A stretch of DNA of 64,000 nucleotides from Aquabacter spiritensis (GTDB lineage Bacteria > Pseudomonadota > Alphaproteobacteria > Rhizobiales > Xanthobacteraceae): assembly GCF_004346185.1 (NCBI RefSeq), contig NZ_SMAI01000005.1:124001-188000 (forward strand), given 5' to 3'. Position numbers and translations under genes: made by a program. Below, piece by piece: positions 50,625 through 59,386 of the stretch; within the stretch, counting starts at the first letter, position 1, and each line of letters begins with the position of its first letter. The notes beneath the pieces were generated by a model. That model was not told the origin of the DNA. It saw only the letters and a program-made list of their open reading frames with translations, and did no database searches.

Positions 50625-51602
50625 ATGAAAAAGACGTTCCTCGCGCTCGCGGGCGCGGCCGTTCTGGTTGCGGGCCTGTCCGGCGCCGCCACAGCCCAGA
50701 CCACCTGGACCATGCCGACGCCCTATCCGGACGGCAATTTCCACACCAAGAACACCGCGCAATTCGCCGCCGACGTCGACAAAGCCACCGATGGCGCGCT
50801 GAAGATCCAGCTCCATTCCAACGGCTCGCTGGTCAAGCACCCGGAAATCAAGGCGGCCGTGCGCCGGGGCACGGCGCAGATCGGCGAGGTCCTGATCTCG
50901 CTGCACGCCAATGAGAGCCCGATCTTCGGCCTCGATTCCATTCCCTTCCTCGCCACCGGCTACGACGCCGCGAAGAAGCTCTATGCGGCGCAGAAGCCGT
51001 ATCTCGAAAAGAAGCTGGCCGACGAAAATCTGGTGCTGCTCTATTCGGTGCCGTGGCCGCCGCAGGGCATCTATTCCAAGAAGGAGCTCAAGACGATCGA
51101 CGAGCTCAAGGGTCTCAAGTTCCGCACCTACAACCCGGCCACGCAGGCGATCGCCAAGGAAGCCGGCGCGATCCCGGTCCAGGTCGAGCAGGCCGATCTC
51201 GCAACCGCCTTCTCCACCGGCCGCGTGGAGGCCACGATCACGTCGCCGGCGACCGGCGTCGACAGCAAGATGTGGGACTTCGTGTCGGTCTATGACGACA
51301 CCCAGGCCTGGCTGCCGCGCAATGTCGTGATCGTCAACAAAGCGGCGTTCGACGCGTTGACGGACGCCCAGAAGAAGGCCGTCATGGACGCCGCCAAGGC
51401 GGCCGAGGAGCGCGGCTGGGCGGCCTCCGCCCAGGTCACGGTCAACGCGACCAAGACCCTTGCGGACAACAAGATCTCCGTGGTCCAGCCGACCCCCGAG
51501 CTGAAGGCCGGCTTCGAGGAGATCGGCAAGCGCATCGCCGCCGCCTGGGTGGTGTCGGCCGGGCCGGACGGCGAGGCGATCCTCACTGCCTACCGCAAAT
51601 AG
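50625..51602 (+). CDS. TRAP transporter substrate-binding protein (DctP family)
   Basis: Periplasmic receptor of a TRAP importer. The ATG at 50625 follows GAGGGG at 50615-50620, giving 325 residues; an ATG at 50613 is less well placed. The signal peptide is KKTFLALAGAAVLVAGLSGAATA. The mature protein has the DctP pattern: HTKNTAQFAADVDKATDGAL, GSLVKHPEIKAAVRRGTAQI near residue 75, LKGLKFRTYNPATQAIAKE with the ligand-binding Arg near 165, and AFSTGRVEATITSPATGV. DctP receptors bind carboxylates or related acids. It is transcribed away from the oxoprolinase gene; the small permease starts 173 bp downstream. Confidence 0.94.
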   Translation: MKKTFLALAGAAVLVAGLSGAATAQTTWTMPTPYPDGNFHTKNTAQFAADVDKATDGALKIQLHSNGSLVKHPEIKAAVRRGTAQIGEVLISLHANESPIFGLDSIPFLATGYDAAKKLYAAQKPYLEKKLADENLVLLYSVPWPPQGIYSKKELKTIDELKGLKFRTYNPATQAIAKEAGAIPVQVEQADLATAFSTGRVEATITSPATGVDSKMWDFVSVYDDTQAWLPRNVVIVNKAAFDALTDAQKKAVMDAAKAAEERGWAASAQVTVNATKTLADNKISVVQPTPELKAGFEEIGKRIAAAWVVSAGPDGEAILTAYRK

Positions 51603-51775
51603 GCGTCGGCGCAGGCAACCGGAGCGGTTTCGGCCGGGTCGCAGCGCGATCCGGCCGGTCCCTCCAGAGGCCGCATCTTCGCTGCGTCGTCCCCCTCGCA
51701 CGGCTCGCGCGAGCATCCGGCTCCGCCGGTTCCCTTCCGCGCGCTTTGTTCCGACCGGCCTTCGGGAGCCGTCCC

Positions 51776-52333
51776 ATGCGCACCTTGCTCGACCGCCTCT
51801 ATGGCACGGCCCTGTTTCTCGCCGCCGCCTGCCTCGCTCTGATCGCCATTCTGGTCGGAGCCCAGGTGCTCGGCCGCGTCTACGACATGATCCTGAAACT
51901 CTTCGGCCATCCCGCCTACGGCTTCATCGTCGAGGGCCTGCCGGAAATCGCCGGATATCTTCTCGCCGGCGCCAGCCTCCTCGCCCTCGCCGGCACCTTC
52001 AAGAGCGGCGCCCATATCCGGGTGCTGATGCTGCTCCAGGCGGTCCCCGCCGGCGGACGGAAGGCGTTCGAGGTTCTCGCGCATGTGATCGGCCTCGGGC
52101 TGAGCGGCTTCGCCACCTGGAGCCTGCTCGCGCTGACACTGGAATCGATCCGGTACAAGGAAGTGTCCTACGGGCTCGTCCCGGTGCCGCTGGCCCTGCC
52201 GCAGGCGGTGATGACGCTGGGGCTGGCGATCCTCACCATCGCCTTCCTCGACGAACTGCTCCATGTGCTGCGCACCGGCCGGCCCAGCTACAGCGTGTCG
52301 GAAGACGCCGTCACACTGGGCAAGGAGGGCTGA
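51776..52333 (+). CDS. TRAP transporter small permease (DctQ type)
   Basis: 185 residues with four membrane spans (YGTALFLAAACLALIAILVG, GYLLAGASLLALAGTFKSG, LAHVIGLGLSGFATWSLLAL, QAVMTLGLAILTIAFLDELL). The FKSGAHIRVLMLLQ segment after span 2 is the usual DctQ loop. DctQ pairs with DctM to form the transport unit. The ATG at 51776 follows GGGAG; a TTG at 51746 would add ten residues and is less likely. The large permease starts 3 bp after the stop. Confidence 0.9.
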   Translation: MRTLLDRLYGTALFLAAACLALIAILVGAQVLGRVYDMILKLFGHPAYGFIVEGLPEIAGYLLAGASLLALAGTFKSGAHIRVLMLLQAVPAGGRKAFEVLAHVIGLGLSGFATWSLLALTLESIRYKEVSYGLVPVPLALPQAVMTLGLAILTIAFLDELLHVLRTGRPSYSVSEDAVTLGKEG

Positions 52334-52336
52334 CGC

Positions 52337-53641
52337 ATGGACCTCCTTCCCCTCACCCTCCTTCTGCTTCTGCTTCTGTTCGCCGCGCTCGGCTCCGGCG
52401 TCCTCATCGCCCTCGCTCTGGCCGGGATCGGCCTGGTCGCGATCCTCGTGAAATCCGCCGCCGGCCCGGTCGGGGTGTTCGGAACCTCGGTCTGGAGCGC
52501 ATCCGTCTCGTGGGACCTCACCGCTTTGCCCATGTTCATCTGGATGGGCGAGATCCTCTACCGCACCAAATTGTCCGAGGACCTGTTCGAGGGCCTCGCC
52601 CCCTGGCTTTCGCGCCTCCCCGGCCGGCTGCTCCACGTCAATGTCGTGGGTTGCGGGATCTTCGCCGCGGTCTCCGGCTCCTCCGCCGCCACCTGCGCCA
52701 CGATCGGCCGCATCGCGCTGCCGGAACTGGCGAAACGCGGCTATGACGAGCGCATGGCGATCGGCACGCTGGCGGGCTCCGGCACGCTCGGCCTCCTGAT
52801 CCCGCCCTCCATCATCATGATCGTCTACGGCGCCGCGACCGAGCAGTCGATCGCCCGCCTGTTCATTGCGGGTGTGATCCCCGGCATCCTGCTCGCGCTG
52901 CTGTTCATGGGCTTCGTCGCCGCCTGGGCGCTGCTCAATCCCTCCCGGATGCCGCCGCCGGAACCGATCTCCTCCTTCGCCAACCGGATCGCCTCGACCC
53001 GCCGGCTGATCCCGGTAATCCTGCTGATCGCCGGCGTGATCGGCTCGATCTATGGCGGCCTCGCCTCGGCGACCGAGGCGGCGGTCGTGGGCGTGTTTCT
53101 GTCCCTGGCCCTGTCCTGGGGCATGGGCACGCTGACCCGGAGCAGCTTCCGCGACGCGCTGCTCGGGGCGACGCGCACCTCCTGCATGATCGCCTTCATC
53201 CTCGCCGGCGCCGCCTTCCTGACCTCCGCCATGGGTTTCACCGGCATCCCGCGCGCCCTCGCCGAATGGATCACCTCGCTCGGCCTCGCCCAATGGCAGT
53301 TGCTGATCGCGCTCACCGTGTTCTACATGCTGCTCGGCTGCTTCCTCGACGGCATCTCGATGGTGGTCCTCACCACCTCGATCATCATGCCGCTGGTGGA
53401 AAAAGCCGGCTTCGACCTGATCTGGTTCGGCATCTATGTGGTGCTGGTGGTGGAGATGGCGCAGATCACGCCCCCGGTCGGGTTCAATCTGTTCGTGCTG
53501 CAGGGCATGACGGGCCGGAACATCTTCCGCATCGGCTATTATGCCCTGCCCTTCTTCCTGCTCCTCGGCCTCGCGGTGATCCTGCTCGTGGTGTTCCCCG
53601 GCATCGCGCTCTGGCTGCCCTCCACCATGTTCGAAGGATGA
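52337..53641 (+). CDS. TRAP transporter large permease (DctM type)
   Basis: 434 residues with about twelve membrane spans. Conserved DctM segments: FAAVSGSSAATCATIGRIAL near residue 107, PELAKRGYDERMAIGTLAGS, GTLGLLIPPSIIMIVYG near 152, and VEMAQITPPVGFNLFVLQGM near 375. It carries the sodium- and substrate-binding scaffold of the TRAP system. It is 3 bp downstream of the small permease, and its stop overlaps the start of the winged-helix regulator gene (ATGA), tying regulator expression to the transporter. Confidence 0.95.
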   Translation: MDLLPLTLLLLLLLFAALGSGVLIALALAGIGLVAILVKSAAGPVGVFGTSVWSASVSWDLTALPMFIWMGEILYRTKLSEDLFEGLAPWLSRLPGRLLHVNVVGCGIFAAVSGSSAATCATIGRIALPELAKRGYDERMAIGTLAGSGTLGLLIPPSIIMIVYGAATEQSIARLFIAGVIPGILLALLFMGFVAAWALLNPSRMPPPEPISSFANRIASTRRLIPVILLIAGVIGSIYGGLASATEAAVVGVFLSLALSWGMGTLTRSSFRDALLGATRTSCMIAFILAGAAFLTSAMGFTGIPRALAEWITSLGLAQWQLLIALTVFYMLLGCFLDGISMVVLTTSIIMPLVEKAGFDLIWFGIYVVLVVEMAQITPPVGFNLFVLQGMTGRNIFRIGYYALPFFLLLGLAVILLVVFPGIALWLPSTMFEG

Positions 53642-54183
53642 GCGCCATGGCGAGCCCGACCGAAAAAACCCCGCACGCGCCGCTCGGCTCCATCGTCTCC
53701 TCGGCGCACCTCGCCGAGGGGGCGCTGCCGGCGCTTTCCGAGCTGGAGTTCGGCCTCAACATGATCGGCCATGCCTATCAGCGCTGGATGGTGCGCTGCA
53801 TGGCGGCGGCGGGCGTCCCCGATCTGTCCGCGCTCGACGTTCTGATCCTCCACCATGTGGTGCACCGCCAGCGCCCCAAGACCATCGCCGATCTGTGCCT
53901 GGTGCTGGATGTGGAAGACACCCACCTCGTCACTTATGCAGCCAAGAAATTGCAAGGCCTGGGCCTCGTCGCGGGCGGGCGGCGCGGCAAGGAGAAGACG
54001 CTCTCCGCCACCGAAGCCGGCCGGGCCGCCTGCACGCGCTATCGCGAGGTCCGCGAGACTCTGCTGACGCCCAGCGTCGCGGGAACCGGCATCGCGCCGG
54101 CCCGGCTGTCGGAGGTCGCCGCGCTGCTGCGCGCCTTGTCCGGCCATTACGACCAGGCCGCCCGCGCCGCCGCCAGCCTTTAA
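53638..54183 (+). CDS. MarR-like winged-helix transcriptional regulator
   Basis: 181 residues. The central region resembles a winged helix: LSALDVLILHHVVHRQRPKT, then IADLCLVLDVEDTHLVTYAAKKLQGLGL (recognition helix) and the wing VAGGRRGKEKTLSATEAGRAA, as in MarR proteins. No effector-binding domain of other classes is visible. The start overlaps the DctM stop (ATGA), so it is the last gene of the TRAP operon and a candidate to bind the palindrome at 50534-50552. That link rests on position only. It converges with the PLP enzyme gene 4 bp away. Confidence 0.82.
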   Translation: MSAMASPTEKTPHAPLGSIVSSAHLAEGALPALSELEFGLNMIGHAYQRWMVRCMAAAGVPDLSALDVLILHHVVHRQRPKTIADLCLVLDVEDTHLVTYAAKKLQGLGLVAGGRRGKEKTLSATEAGRAACTRYREVRETLLTPSVAGTGIAPARLSEVAALLRALSGHYDQAARAAASL

Positions 54184-54187
54184 GAAC

Positions 54188-55294
54188 TCAGAGGCCCGGA
54201 CCGCGCGCGGCGATCGGCCAGAGCGCTTCCACCACGCCGCTGCGCACGCCGACGAACCAATCGTGGAGATTGACGGTCGGGTCGACATGGCCGGGGATCA
54301 GCCGCACCCGGTCGCCGGGCACGAGGGCACGATCCTTCGGCTGGCGCAGGAGCGTGTGCTCGTCGGACATGCCGATGATGTCGGTGTCGATCTCGAACGG
54401 GACCGGGCGGCCGGAATCCACCGCGAGCGCCTTGTAGCCCGCATCGAGCACCGCCTGGCCCGCGACCGCGGTGCTGATCACGGTCGCATGGACCAGAAGG
54501 GCGTGGGCGAAGACCGGCCCCTCGAAGCGGTTGCGGGCATAATCCGCGTCCATCAGCGCATAGGAGCCGCATTGCAGCTCGGTATAGGCGCCCGACGCCA
54601 TTTCGAGGCCGAAACTGCCGGTCCCCGCCCCCGTGACGGTGCGGCAGGCGAGCCCCGCCTGATCAAGGAGCGCCGTGGCCCGGCGCACGGCCGCCGCCGC
54701 ATCGGCGATCGCGGCGCGACGTTCCTCCGGCTGGCGCAAATGCTGGGCGCCGCCGTGATAGGCCTGGAGCCCGGCAAAGACGAGGCCCGGCGTGTCGGCG
54801 ATCACGGCCGCGAGCCGGGTCATTTCGGGGCCCGGCGGCATCCCGCAGCGGCCCTGGCCGACATCGATCTCGACCAGGACGTCGACCGTCACCCCTTTGC
54901 CCGCGACCGCCGCCTTCAGCCCTTCGACATGCGCCATGCCGTCGACGCACACGCCGATCCGCGCGCGCTCCGCCAAGGCGACCAGACGCGCCAGCTTGCG
55001 GGGATCGACGATTTCGTTGGTGACGAGAATGTCGGGAATCCCGGCCGCGACGAAGACCTCCGCCTCGCTCACCTTCTGGCAGCACAGGCCGATCGCCCCC
55101 GCCGCCATCTGGTGCCGGGCGATGTCCGGGCACTTGTGCGCCTTGCCGTGCGGCCGAAGGCGCAGGCCGGAGCCCCGGACCGCATCGCGCAGGGTCGCGA
55201 GATTGGCGTCGAACAGGTCGAGATCGACCACCAGGGCCGGGGTCTCGATGTCCCCGGCCGGCATGCCGATCTGGGCGGGAGGGCGCGGCGACAT
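54188..55294 (-). CDS. DSD1-family PLP-dependent enzyme (D-threonine aldolase type)
   Basis: 368 residues from the ATG at 55294, which follows GGAGCC. Alanine-racemase-like N-terminal barrel: IETPALVVDLDLFDANL near residue 15 and RLRPHGKAHKCPDIARHQ near 45, whose second Lys should hold PLP. HVEGLKAAVAGKGVTVDVLVEIDVGQGRCG is a typical barrel strand pair. The C-terminal domain carries the metal-site motif GHVDPTVNLHDWF near 345. The family includes D-threonine aldolase, 3-hydroxy-D-aspartate aldolase or dehydratase, and D-serine dehydratase. Which reaction applies is unknown. It lies head to tail against the TRAP operon and could act on an imported D-3-hydroxy amino acid. Confidence 0.88.
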   Translation of the reverse strand: MSPRPPAQIGMPAGDIETPALVVDLDLFDANLATLRDAVRGSGLRLRPHGKAHKCPDIARHQMAAGAIGLCCQKVSEAEVFVAAGIPDILVTNEIVDPRKLARLVALAERARIGVCVDGMAHVEGLKAAVAGKGVTVDVLVEIDVGQGRCGMPPGPEMTRLAAVIADTPGLVFAGLQAYHGGAQHLRQPEERRAAIADAAAAVRRATALLDQAGLACRTVTGAGTGSFGLEMASGAYTELQCGSYALMDADYARNRFEGPVFAHALLVHATVISTAVAGQAVLDAGYKALAVDSGRPVPFEIDTDIIGMSDEHTLLRQPKDRALVPGDRVRLIPGHVDPTVNLHDWFVGVRSGVVEALWPIAARGPGL

Positions 55295-55419
55295 GGAGGC
55301 TCCAGACGGGGGCGACGCGCCAGGGCGGCATGGGATAGTCTGGCGGACCATAAGGGCGCGGCCGGACGGGTCAACCCCGCTCCGGCCCCCGGCGCCGGTA
55401 CGAACGGGAGGAACCAGCG

Positions 55420-56181
55420 ATGATCAGGGCCATCGTCTTCGATGCCTACGGCACCTTGTTCGACGTTCAGTCGGTCGCCGACGTCACCGACGCCGCCTTT
55501 CCCGGCCATGGCAGCACCATCACCCAGATCTGGCGCCTGAAGCAGTTGGAATACAGCTGGCTGCACGCGCTGATGGGCCGCTACGTGGATTTCTGGCAGG
55601 TGACGCAGGAGGCGCTCACCTACACCCTGGGAACGCTCGGCCTCACGGCCGACGCGCGGCTCTTCGACGAGATCGCGGAGACCTATAATCGCCTCACGCC
55701 GTTTCCGGACGCCGCGGCGGCCCTCGATGCCTTGGGCGACTACAAGCGCGCCATCCTCTCGAACGGCAGTCCGGACATGCTCGCCGCCGTCGTCGGCCAT
55801 TCCGGGCTCGACACCCGCCTCGACGCGATCCTGAGCGTTCATTCCAAGCGCGTCTTCAAGCCGGATCCGCGCGCCTACGGCCTGCTGGAGGACCAATTGG
55901 GCGTGCGCCCCGAGGAGGCGCTGTTCGTCTCCTCGAACGGCTTCGACGTGTGCGGCGCCAAGAGCGTCGGCTTTCGTGTGGCACGAATCGCCCGGATCTC
56001 GCCGGACGCGCTGCGCCAGGCGCTCCAGAGCGAAAGCCCGCCGACTCCCGCCACCGTCTTCAAGGCGCTGCGCAGCCAGCAGGAAACGTGCGGCGCGCCT
56101 GCCGATGCGGAGATTTCGAGCCTCGCCGAATTGCCGGCGCTGGTCCGCGCGCTCGCGGACGAACCGGCCAGGGCCTCCTGA
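55420..56181 (+). CDS. Haloacid dehalogenase, type II
   Basis: 253 residues, HAD superfamily with the L-2-haloacid dehalogenase pattern. Motif I AIVFDAYGTLFDVQSV near residue 4 (nucleophile Asp), the cap-domain ITQIWRLKQLEYSWLHALMG near 35, motif II ILSNGSPDML near 112, motif III Lys in HSKRVFKPDPRAYG near 141, and FVSSNGFDVCGAKSVGF near 168. These residues are those expected of a true dehalogenase, but many family members have no known haloacid substrate. It is divergent from the PLP enzyme gene and its stop overlaps the GNAT start (TGATG). Confidence 0.92.
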   Translation: MIRAIVFDAYGTLFDVQSVADVTDAAFPGHGSTITQIWRLKQLEYSWLHALMGRYVDFWQVTQEALTYTLGTLGLTADARLFDEIAETYNRLTPFPDAAAALDALGDYKRAILSNGSPDMLAAVVGHSGLDTRLDAILSVHSKRVFKPDPRAYGLLEDQLGVRPEEALFVSSNGFDVCGAKSVGFRVARIARISPDALRQALQSESPPTPATVFKALRSQQETCGAPADAEISSLAELPALVRALADEPARAS

Positions 56182-56642
56182 TGCCAGCGGCGCCCGGCAT
56201 GGCGATCGTCGCCTTCAGGCCGGATCATCTGGCGGCGGTGGCGGACCTCTGGGTGGCGACCTGGTCCCGCACCATGCCCGACATCGATTTCGAGGCGCGC
56301 CGGGCGTGGTTTCTCGGCCATCTCGACACGCTCCGGGGCGGCGGCGCCGAGCTTCACGTCGCAGCCGCGCCGGACGGGACCGTGGCGGGCTTCGTCGCCA
56401 TCGATCCGAAGACCGGCTATCTCGACCAGATCGCCGTCGCGCCCGCCTTCTGGGGTAGTTCCGCGGCTTTGGCCCTGATGGCGACGGCGAAGGCGCGCGC
56501 CCCGTCCGGCATCACGCTCGACGTCAATCAGGACAATCCCCGCGCCATCGCCTTCTATCGCCGGCTCGGCTTCCGCATCGTGTCGGAGGGCACCAACCCG
56601 GCCTCCGGCCGGGCGATCTGGCGCATGGCATGGACGCCGTGA
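56181..56642 (+). CDS. GNAT family N-acetyltransferase
   Basis: 153 residues, acetyl-CoA-dependent acyltransferase fold. Visible elements: IVAFRPDHLAAVADLWVATW at the N-terminus, beta-strand VAGFVAIDPKTGYLDQIAVA, and the C-terminal ITLDVNQDNPRAIAFYRRLG, GFRIVSEG segments typical of motif B. The acetyl-CoA pyrophosphate loop (Q/RxxGxG/A) is poorly kept: the corresponding position reads APAFWGSSAALALM. Substrate unknown. Translationally coupled to the dehalogenase gene and convergent with the ABC transporter gene after 3 bp. Confidence 0.82.
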   Translation: MPAAPGMAIVAFRPDHLAAVADLWVATWSRTMPDIDFEARRAWFLGHLDTLRGGGAELHVAAAPDGTVAGFVAIDPKTGYLDQIAVAPAFWGSSAALALMATAKARAPSGITLDVNQDNPRAIAFYRRLGFRIVSEGTNPASGRAIWRMAWTP

Positions 56643-56645
56643 GGC

Positions 56646-58463
56646 TCAGGCGGCCGCATTGAACTGGAGGGCGGCAAGGCGCGCATAGAGCCCGCCCTTC
56701 GCCACCAATTGGGCATGGGTCCCCTCGTCCACCAGCCGCCCGTCCTCCATGACGAGGATCCGGTCCGCGGACAAAACGGTTGCGAGGCGGTGGGCGATGA
56801 CCAGGGTCGTGCGCCCGCGCATGGAATGTTCCAGCGCCAATTGGACCAGGGTTTCGCTCTCCGCATCGAGCGCGGACGTCGCCTCGTCCAGCAGCAGGAT
56901 CGGCGCCGCGCGCAGAATCGCCCGGGCGATGACGATGCGCTGGCGCTGGCCGCCCGACAGGGTGACGCCGCGCTCGCCGACCATCGTGTCCCACCCCTGC
57001 GGCAGGCGCGCGACGAATTCGTCGACCACCGCCGCGCGTCCCGCCGCCTCGACCTGGGCGTCGCTGGCATCGGGCCGGGCGAGGCGGATGTTCTCGCGCA
57101 CCGTATCGGCGAAGATCGCCACCTCCTGCGGCACCAGAGCGAGCTGCGCGCGCACATCGGCAGGGTCGCAGGCGGCGATGTCGACGCCGTCGAGGAAGAT
57201 CCGGCCGCCGGTCGGATCGTAAAAGCGCTCCAGCAGCTGGAAGACCGTGCTCTTGCCCGCACCGGACGGACCGACCAGCGCCACGCGCTCGCCCGGCCGA
57301 ACGGCGAAGGTGAGGGCGCTGAGCGCCGCAGCGTCGGGCCGGGTCGGATAGGCGAAGGACACGGCCTCGAAGCGGATCGCACCGGTCAGGGGCGCGGGCA
57401 GCGCGGCCGCAGGGACGGATGTGCGGATCCGCGGCTCGGCTTTGAGCAATTCGCCGATGCGCTCGGCCGCGCCGGTCGCGGCGGAAACCTCGCCCCAGGT
57501 CTGGGACAATTCGCCGAGACTGCTGGCCGCGAGCACGGCGAACAGCACGAACTGGCTGAGATCGCCCCCGGTCATGGCCCCCGTCATGACCGACTGCGCG
57601 CCGACCCAGAGCACCGCTACGACGCTGGCGAACACCAGGAAGATGCCGGTTCCCGTCAGCAGGGCGCGGGCTTGGGTGGCCGCGCGCGCTGCGGAAAAGG
57701 CACGCTCCGCTTCGACGTCGAAGCGCCGGCACGCCGCCGCTTCCGCGCTCGAGGCTTGGACCGCCCGGATCGCGCCGATCACCTCGGCGGCATAGGCCGA
57801 GGCATCGGCGAGGCTGTCCTGCGCCCTGCGCGAGCGGCCGCGCACTTTGCGGCCGAACGCCACCAGCGGCAGCACGATGAAGGGGATGGCCGCAAGGACG
57901 AGAAGCGACAGGCGCGGGCTCGTCACGACCATCATGCCGACCGCGCCGATGCACAAGACGAGGTTGCGCAACGCGACGGAGGCAGAGGTCGCGACCGCCA
58001 CTTTGATATGGGTGGTGTCGGCGGTGAGGCGCGAGGTCAGCTCTCCGGAACGCGCCGTGTCGTAGAACGCCCCGTCGAGGCTGGCGAGGCGCGCGAACAG
58101 CGCCGAACGCAGATCCGCCACCACCCGCTCTCCGAGCGTCGTGACGAGATAGAAGCGCAAGGCCGAGGCCGCCGCCAGCACCGCCACCACCCCCACCAAG
58201 ACGGCGAAATAGCGGTCGATCAGGCCGGCATGGTCGGCGGCGAAGCCGAAATCGATCATACGCCGCACTGCGATCGGAACCGCCAGCGTCGCCGCGGCCG
58301 CCACGAAGAGGGCGACGAGCGCCGCCGCGACCCGGCCGCGATGCCGCATCACATAAGGAAAGAGGGCCACAAGCGGGCCGAGCGAGGGCCGGCGCCGACC
58401 TCCCGCTGCGCTATTTGACGGCGAGGCCTTGCCGGCGACCGAAGATGTGTCCGCTTGTGTCAA
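56646..58463 (-). CDS. Exporter-type ABC transporter, fused permease and ATPase
   Basis: 605 residues from a TTG at 58463; no in-frame ATG precedes the first membrane helix. Six membrane spans lie in ~30-330 ([78 protein letters not shown] and two more). The ATPase occupies ~365-600: Walker [19 protein letters not shown] near 393, signature [18 protein letters not shown] near 495, Walker [14 protein letters not shown] near 520, and H-loop [10 protein letters not shown]. This is the MsbA/LapB-type half-transporter layout, forming homodimers. Substrate (lipid, peptide or drug) is unknown. Divergent from rpmE. Confidence 0.92.
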   Translation of the reverse strand: MTQADTSSVAGKASPSNSAAGGRRRPSLGPLVALFPYVMRHRGRVAAALVALFVAAAATLAVPIAVRRMIDFGFAADHAGLIDRYFAVLVGVVAVLAAASALRFYLVTTLGERVVADLRSALFARLASLDGAFYDTARSGELTSRLTADTTHIKVAVATSASVALRNLVLCIGAVGMMVVTSPRLSLLVLAAIPFIVLPLVAFGRKVRGRSRRAQDSLADASAYAAEVIGAIRAVQASSAEAAACRRFDVEAERAFSAARAATQARALLTGTGIFLVFASVVAVLWVGAQSVMTGAMTGGDLSQFVLFAVLAASSLGELSQTWGEVSAATGAAERIGELLKAEPRIRTSVPAAALPAPLTGAIRFEAVSFAYPTRPDAAALSALTFAVRPGERVALVGPSGAGKSTVFQLLERFYDPTGGRIFLDGVDIAACDPADVRAQLALVPQEVAIFADTVRENIRLARPDASDAQVEAAGRAAVVDEFVARLPQGWDTMVGERGVTLSGGQRQRIVIARAILRAAPILLLDEATSALDAESETLVQLALEHSMRGRTTLVIAHRLATVLSADRILVMEDGRLVDEGTHAQLVAKGGLYARLAALQFNAAA

Positions 58464-58483
58464 CGCATGCTCTCGGCTATAGA
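58455..58483 (+). promoter_or_regulatory. Candidate rpmE promoter
   Basis: TTGTGT (58455-58460), a 17-base spacer and TATAGA (58478-58483) lie about 77 bases before the rpmE ATG. The -10 matches 4 of 6, and the -35 keeps the TTG. The -35 overlaps the TTG start codon region of the divergent ABC transporter gene. The spacing is ideal, but this is a visual call. Confidence 0.4.
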
Positions 58484-58559
58484 CCCGCGACTTCCGTCAG
58501 GAACCGAAATGAGACCGCTGCCGGCCGGCCTGTGCCGCGCGGCGACAAGGACCGATCCC

Positions 58560-58784
58560 ATGAAGAGCGATATTCACCCCGACTACCACTTCATTAAGGT
58601 GGTGATGACGGACGGCACCGAGTACACGACCCGGTCGACCTTCGGCAAGGATGGCGACACGCTCCAGCTCGACATCGACCCGCGCACCCATCCGGCCTGG
58701 ACCGGCGGCACGCAGCAATTGCTGGACCGCGGCGGGCGCGTCTCGCGCTTCAAGAACAAGTTCGGCGGCCTGCTGAAGGGCTGA
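58560..58784 (+). CDS. rpmE: 50S ribosomal protein L31
   Basis: 74 residues, typical of bacterial L31. It begins [20 protein letters not shown], then [20 protein letters not shown] (the conserved DxxxHP segment) and ends [17 protein letters not shown]. The zinc-binding CxxC pair of C+ L31 proteins is absent (the positions read YHFIKVV rather than a cysteine motif), so this is the zinc-free C- form. A possible promoter lies 77 bp upstream and a hairpin 45 bp downstream. It is a single-gene unit. Confidence 0.95.
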   Translation: MKSDIHPDYHFIKVVMTDGTEYTTRSTFGKDGDTLQLDIDPRTHPAWTGGTQQLLDRGGRVSRFKNKFGGLLKG

Positions 58785-58829
58785 TGCGACCGGCGCCGGG
58801 GCATCCCGGCGCGTTCTCCCGTCAAAGAA

Positions 58830-58849
58830 GAGCCGCCTTGCGGCGGCTC
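58830..58849. terminator. Hairpin after rpmE, possible two-way terminator
   Basis: GAGCCGCC (58830-58837) and GGCGGCTC (58842-58849) form a perfect 8-bp GC-rich stem with loop TTGC, 45 bp after the rpmE stop in the convergent gap to the DUF1192 gene. The plus side lacks a T-run; the minus side reads TTCTTTG, which is closer to a terminator tail. The rest of the 241-bp gap holds a CtrA-like motif and no supported gene. Confidence 0.5.
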
Positions 58850-58966
58850 AGTCTACGGGAGGCGTGCCATGACGGCGCTCGGAGAAAAATCTTGCCCTCG
58901 AGGCCGTTCCGAGCACCATGCCCAGCCCCTGCGGATCCCGGACAGCGTCAGGATGACGCAAACGGC

Positions 58967-58982
58967 TTAACTTTGCGTTAAC
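58967..58982. promoter_or_regulatory. CtrA-like motif TTAA-N7-TTAAC
   Basis: TTAACTTTGCGTTAAC matches the TTAA-N7-TTAA consensus of the alphaproteobacterial cell-cycle regulator CtrA exactly. It sits in a convergent gap, 44 bp past the stop of the DUF1192 gene and 183 bp past rpmE, so it is not in an obvious promoter position. It could serve an unannotated antisense or small RNA, or be chance. Confidence 0.4.
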
Positions 58983-59025
58983 GTTGGCCGCGATTGCGCC
59001 GCACAGCGTGCGTCCGGCCGGCACC

Positions 59026-59214
59026 TCACAGCTTGAAGATCGAATCCGCGGCGCTGCGCGACGCACGCTTCGCCGTCAGCGTCGCTTCCAGACGCGCGAT
59101 CTCCGCGCGAAACGCGGCAATGCGCTCCTCGATCTCCTCCACGGACAGGCGCGACAGATCGGCCCCGGGGGTAAGCGGTGCGGGGATCGGGCGGGGGCGG
59201 TCATCCTCCATCAT
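59026..59214 (-). CDS. DUF1192 family protein
   Basis: 62 residues. An acidic/proline N-terminus (MMEDDRPRPIPAPLTPGADL) leads into a single amphipathic helix likely to form a coiled coil, LSRLSVEEIEERIAAFRAEI followed by ARLEATLTAKRASR, ending SAADSIFKL. The LSVEELxxRIxxLxxEIxRLE pattern and the C-terminal A-x-S-x-F-K/R residues mark DUF1192, a small alphaproteobacterial family of unknown function. It is divergent from the quinone oxidoreductase across 172 bp, as is common for this family. Confidence 0.88.
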   Translation of the reverse strand: MMEDDRPRPIPAPLTPGADLSRLSVEEIEERIAAFRAEIARLEATLTAKRASRSAADSIFKL

Positions 59215-59386
59215 GGGGGCATCCTTTCATGCGCGGATTTTCTCCATTCTCGCGCCGCCCGCCCTTTGTTACTAGAGCCGGATCCGAACAGGTGCTCCGC
59301 CCTGGCCGGTCGCTCCGTCTCCGCACGGCTCCAATGCTCCCGACGCACCGCGCCGCACCGGCGCGGTCCCGACCCGGATCAGCGCC

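Noticed and set aside
58848-59066. Small minus-strand open frame (72 codons) in the rpmE-DUF1192 gap
   Set aside because: It overlaps the end of the DUF1192 gene, has no ribosome site, and its residues look like translated intergenic repeat sequence rather than a protein.
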